Shown here: piece after piece, positions 59,937-64,000 of the stretch
Layout of the letters: the number at the start of each line of letters is the position of its first letter
Position numbering within the stretch: position 1 is the stretch's first letter
Assembly (NCBI RefSeq): GCF_043641665.1
Contig: NC_092186.1
Location: 17,627,001 to 17,691,000 of the forward strand
Length of the DNA: 64,000 bases
DNA from: Enoplosus armatus
Taxonomy: Eukaryota > Chordata > Actinopteri > Centrarchiformes > Enoplosidae
Direction: 5' to 3'
The notes under the pieces: generated by a model
The model's database searches: none
What the model was told of the DNA's origin: nothing
The model's input: the letters and a program-made list of their open reading frames with translations, nothing else
Position numbers and translations under genes: made by a program

Positions 59937-62309
59937 GAGTGTGTGTATGTGCGTGTGTTTGGCATCCAGCAGCAATGCATTTCTTCTTCACTTCTTTTCA
60001 GTCTTCCTGCATAGCCATACTATTACTCTTGAGTGCAAGTCCCCCCTTGTGTATGCCATGCGTGTTTTACAACTGTGAATGGTGTGTGTGTGTGTGCAGG
60101 AGGAGATGCCTGAAAATTTTGTTAATATGGAAGGGAAATTTTTACACAGACTGAAATTTAAATGTTTCATTTAGAATGGTCGGAAAAAAGTTTCAAGGTT
60201 TATAATTTAATATCTCTAATATAACAATAAAAAAACGTTGGAAAATACTAGTATTACCTTGGATGAGGATACAGAAGAAGTGTTTGGATTGTCACAATTT
60301 CTCTATCTATTTTATATATTATTTATATTATACATTTGAGTTATGCTGAGCATAGAAGTACATTTTAAGATTTTTTTAATCTTAGCTCAAGATCCATGTA
60401 CTGTTCTGGAGCTTTTACAGACACGTCCGATGCAAAAGAACATCTTTGAACAGGGGTTCTGATCTCCCCCCAATAAATGACAACCTGTTATCATGTGACC
60501 GAAGTTCTATACTTACTGTGTTGACAACTGAGCTATCTCCATGACAACTAGGCAAACTACGTCTGCTGATGAAGATGGTGAGATGCGTTTTAAAGCTCTT
60601 GAAATAGTAAACCTTGAGTGAGGATGATTTTGTTGCTACTTCACAATGTCATATCTTATTTTGTTGTAACTCGTACTAACTTTATTTGCTGCCTTAGATC
60701 TAAACTATTCTTTCATAAAAATACATACATACATACATAAAAATCAAACGGGTTCTTTATATGAACTTATTCCCTTCATCCACTACGCCACGTCACAGTT
60801 TACAATAGCTGGATGTGTTTGTCGCTAAAAGCCTGAATAAAGATTGACATTTCATGTAAAGGCCTCACCGTTAATTATAACAGTGCACAGCTGCAGGTTA
60901 GTGTACGCTAAAAGTAAGCTATCAAGCTCTGAGGCTGTGAATGGTTGCAGTGTGTGAACAGCGGTCTCATATGTCAATCTACAGGGGGGCTACTGTTGCA
61001 CTGCTAAGCCTTGTCATTGTTACAGTTGCTACTGTTGGATATGGGACACACTTACACTGCTGGGAGCTGGTGTGTGTGCGAGAGACTGTGTATGTGCAAT
61101 GTAGGGTGTCTCCTAATGTGTTACAGGCTGAACTATTTGTGTGTGCATGTGCTCACATAAGTGCATCGTACAGTGTGCACAGTGTGCCTTTGTCAGCACA
61201 AGCGTGTCTGTCTTTACCTTGTGCATGTGTTCGTATCGGTGTGTCCCCAGTCATCTGTGTGCTTTCTATTGTAAGAGTGTGTCAGTGTGTTTTGGCAGAA
61301 TTTCAGATCCTGCGCCGACAACAACAGGACCCCCAGTTTCAGTGCCAAGTCACACAGTGCCCCCTAATTCCCCATAATCCACCCTGTCTCCAGGCAGGTG
61401 ATCCTTGTGTGTCTTTGTGTGTGTGCGCTTGTGTATGTGTATGTCTTTGTGCCAAGCCCTGCTCTGGTGACATCAGCAAACTGTGGCTGCTCTCACACTG
61501 CTTTGGAAACTCATTTTGCCATCAGCTTGTCACTCCTCGCAGTAACCAGTAGGCTAAGCCTGTCACAGCCCCGGTTAAGCCTTATCATGTGCTTTGTCTC
61601 TCACTGGGGGGTACTAGGGCTATTAAATATCAAATATCAAAACAAGCCCACTTTGATAGTGCCATCAGTCATTGTGTCAGCTACTTGTGTATTTCTGATG
61701 TAGCATATAGAGGCTTTTCAGTGCAAATCTTCTACCAATCATATCAGCCTAGTTACCGCAGTTTGGCCCTGTCTAAATTCATAGTATGTTTTTCAAAAAT
61801 ACAAGCAAACTGTTTTTGCTCTTGTTGACTTACTAGAGGTAGTTTACTGAGAGGTAGTTTTTAGCATTACAGATATATGCAAACTGGCTGGCAAAATCTG
61901 CAATGCAACAATATGGTATTGTCAAATGTCAGAAAGGCCATAACACTGCGTCCAAAAACGCAGCCTCTTCACTTATTTCAGTGAGTCAACTGCATTGGCA
62001 CAACAGCAGTCCTGATGCAGAGGCCTCGGGCAAAAACAAACCTCGGGGGTCATCCAGCATGTAAGCTGAACCTGGCTCAACTTTTGCCGCATTGCAATGA
62101 AATGTCATCCAGTAAAGAATTGTGTTGGCCACTCAAATATATGGATGTGGTAGATTACTTACGTAGTATTATAGAACTCTGTGTAGTGTTTTGGCAACTC
62201 ATGAGCCTTCAAACTCATGGGTACATTACTCAAACAGGACTCCCTATGTAGGAGACATCCCCTTGTAGCAACACGGCCATACCAACACGCCCCTTGTGAT
62301 TTTTTTTAA
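59931..62309. other. GT-rich and unassigned non-coding DNA
   Basis: Degenerate GT-rich sequence (60085-60100 and 61060-61450) creates the longest open frame in the window (60941-61552, 203 codons). It is Cys/Val-rich because of TGTGTG codons and is not credible as a gene. A short ATAC repeat (60721-60739) is the only other clear feature. Confidence 0.45.
60721..60739. repeat. (ATAC)n microsatellite
   Basis: Nearly five ATAC units in a row. Confidence 0.85.
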
Positions 62310-62530
62310 CACACTATTTTTGGTCTGAATATCCACTTAGGCAGTGAGCTAAGAATTACTAACAAACTAGCATCTCTACACACTTTGATCAGATGGAATA
62401 AATAAGTTAAGCATCTCCTGGCTCTAGCTTCATATTTAGCAAGAAACAGCTTGATATTTCTTGCTAACGCTCAGCAAGAAAGCGAATAATCGAATTTCCC
62501 TAAATGTTGCATTATTCCTCTAATAAAGCT
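62310..62530 (-). mobile_element. Foldback-family element, second copy
   Basis: On the minus strand the end reads AGGAATAATGCAACATTTAG, then TTCGCTTTCTTGCTGAGCGT and GCTAAATATGAAGCTAGAGC, matching the family of the 34.5-kb foldback element. The inner end is too diverged to find the opposite arm, so this is a partial or decayed copy. Confidence 0.6.
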
Positions 62531-63139
62531 ACAGAAAACCATTCTCCATTCTGTTAAGATGGACAGCCAGCGTTCAGTATTGGTATTTCATCAAGCAGAA
62601 CTCCAGTATGGCTGCCAGAGGATGTGTTGCATTATCTAAAAGTTCTTTCTTGCTAAAATAATTCCATATGTGCATGGGAGAAGCTAAACGTCATGGAGGC
62701 ACACATTCATGAATGCACCCAGACAAATACATGCACTCAAACACATGTTCATACCCCAGAAAGCCCACATAGACATCTGTTCAGGTACACACTCTTGCAC
62801 TCACACAAATTTGCAGGACATCAGCACAACCACCACCACCATCATTCCACCCACAGACTTTAACATGCCCACTGCTTTAGTCAATCATCCAGTCAGTCAT
62901 ACCAGGTGTCAATCATCTTCCTCGCTGACCAGCCATCACGGCGTGCTGCCAGAGTGAACACCGGCCCCCCTGCTGCACTCCAGCGTGAACTCCTCACCCC
63001 GACCATAATGCACTTGGCCTCTCTCCAACCTTCCTTCAGCCTCCCAGCTTTTACCTTTCTCTCTCTATTCACAACACCAGCATTTATGGGCTCAAACAGA
63101 TCCATCACTCAGAGTTCTCCATGCCCCCCCCCCATCCTT
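62531..63139. other. Unassigned non-coding DNA
   Basis: CA-rich patches near 62700-62800 and a C10 run near 63124. Opposing open frames at 62893-63145 overlap and lack domains. Confidence 0.45.
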
Positions 63140-63660
63140 GTTTAGGCTCTCATCCAACTATTCCTGGTATTTAGTCTGAGTGACAGTGTTTAATAATGTG
63201 TTCAAGAATAAAAGGGCATTATTAAAAGGGGGAGGTAGCCTGCTTAAAGGCCAGCTTTTAGGGCGGCCAGGTGAGGAGGCATGTTTGTATGATGGGCACT
63301 CGTTCGCGGGCGCAAATGGGTCATGCTGGAGGTAACGTATACTGGCATGGATGTATAATTAAAAAGAAGGCACACAGGATAGGTGTAATAGCTTATCCAA
63401 TCACTAGACAACAATTATCTCAACAAATGCCCCCCAGTGTGCTCTGTCTGACGCTGTTCGACGGCTCTGACGGTAATTTGGTGTGTAATTCTATGTAAAG
63501 TTAACATTAACTGAACATCACAAAAGGCATTACCGGCATGTCTAGGAATGTGTGCTTCGCGGCCGATCCTGGCCAATGATAAGGCACCATCTGTTACCCA
63601 TGAGTGGATCTGGTGGGCTGTCCACGCACGCAGATGCATACACACACCAGTCTTGTCATT
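63140..63660. promoter_or_regulatory. CNE-like block
   Basis: Repeat-free and high-complexity, with AGTGTTTAATAATGTG, GGGCATTATTAAAAGGG, GATGTATAATTAAAAAG, GACAACAATTATCTC and GACGGTAATTTGGTGTGTAA. Several CpGs are retained (CTCGTTCGCGGGCG near 63299), unusual for AT-rich fish intergenic DNA and compatible with constraint. Confidence 0.32.
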
Positions 63661-64000
63661 TGTTCCAAAGGCCTCCCTCCGCAGCCTAGATTATGGAAGG
63701 GTTTTGGTGTTATAGGCTGGTTGGTTTTCTTTCTGTTATTGTAACGTCTTTGGGCGACAGACGCTGCCCTTTCTTCCTCTCTTCGGTTTCTACTGGGGAT
63801 TACGAGAAGTAAAGGGGGTGAAGGGGTGGCTATAACTCCTGTCTCCGGTCTCTTTTTTTATCTGGGGGGCACACAGGGCTCCATAACTGCAATTCTCTTC
63901 CCCTCCATCCAGTTTTAATTTGATTGGATGTGCCAGCAGGGGAGAGGGCTTTACAATGGGAGAGAAGAGGGGACGAGAGAAAATAAGAGATCAAGTTGTA
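63661..64000. promoter_or_regulatory. CNE-like block running off the window
   Basis: Continues the high-complexity texture with TTTTAATTTGATTGGATG near 63912 and purine-rich GGGGAG / GAGAGAAG runs at the end. Its right boundary lies outside the window. Confidence 0.22.

Noticed and set aside
60941..61552. Longest open frame (203 codons, plus strand)
   Set aside because: Its Cys/Val-rich composition comes from degenerate GT-rich DNA. It has no domain, and a second long frame overlaps it.
1..64000. tRNA, rRNA, microRNA genes, CRISPR arrays, operons
   Set aside because: No cloverleaf with intact A and B boxes, no rRNA-like stretch, no known microRNA seed with a matching arm, and no spaced direct repeats were seen by eye.

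Overview
This window looks like nuclear DNA of a ray-finned fish, probably a percomorph teleost. It is AT-rich with long stretches of non-coding sequence, many (CA)n/(TG)n microsatellites and short open frames only. Several interspersed repeats resemble families I remember as abundant in percomorph genomes (positions 19.8, 24.6, 34.5, 36.0, 53.3, 55.6 and 62.3 kb). That taxonomic call and the family likenesses are from memory, not from a database search. I see no prokaryotic gene organisation, rRNA, tRNA gene, CRISPR array or intact protein-coding gene.

Layout. 0-12 kb: mostly featureless DNA with a 30-bp AT palindrome, a (CA)19 tract, a splice-like cluster on the minus strand near 1.8-2.2 kb, and candidate exons at 9.46 and 10.32 kb. 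12.4-19.2 kb: a run of high-complexity, repeat-poor blocks with TAAT/ATTA cores that look like conserved non-coding elements (CNEs), plus a 33-nt microexon-like segment. 19.8-26 kb: diverged dispersed repeats and a poly-C tract. 26.7-27.6 kb: a purine-rich stretch beside a CCAAT/GC-box cluster. 28.2-28.8 kb: a short hAT-like DNA transposon with a BED-finger relic and likely target-site duplications. 29.6-33.8 kb: more CNE-like blocks. 34.2-36.3 kb: the densest patch, with a 106-nt coding-like segment resembling the start of an ankyrin repeat, a foldback element, a LINE 3' end, a microsatellite, a minus-strand exon-like segment and a dispersed repeat. 37-43 kb: repeats, microsatellites and homeodomain-site-rich CNE-like blocks. 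43-64 kb: largely plain DNA, with an inverted pair of related repeats 11 kb apart, a long percomorph repeat at 53.3 kb, paired long TG tracts at 59.5-59.9 kb, and CNE-like DNA at the right edge.

My best interpretation is intronic or intergenic regulatory DNA, either a gene desert or a very large intron around a developmental gene. The exon-like segments have splice-site signals but no demonstrated connection to one another, so I do not assemble them into a gene. Conservation cannot be measured from one sequence, and every CNE call is inferred from composition and motif content. I found no convincing new biological system.
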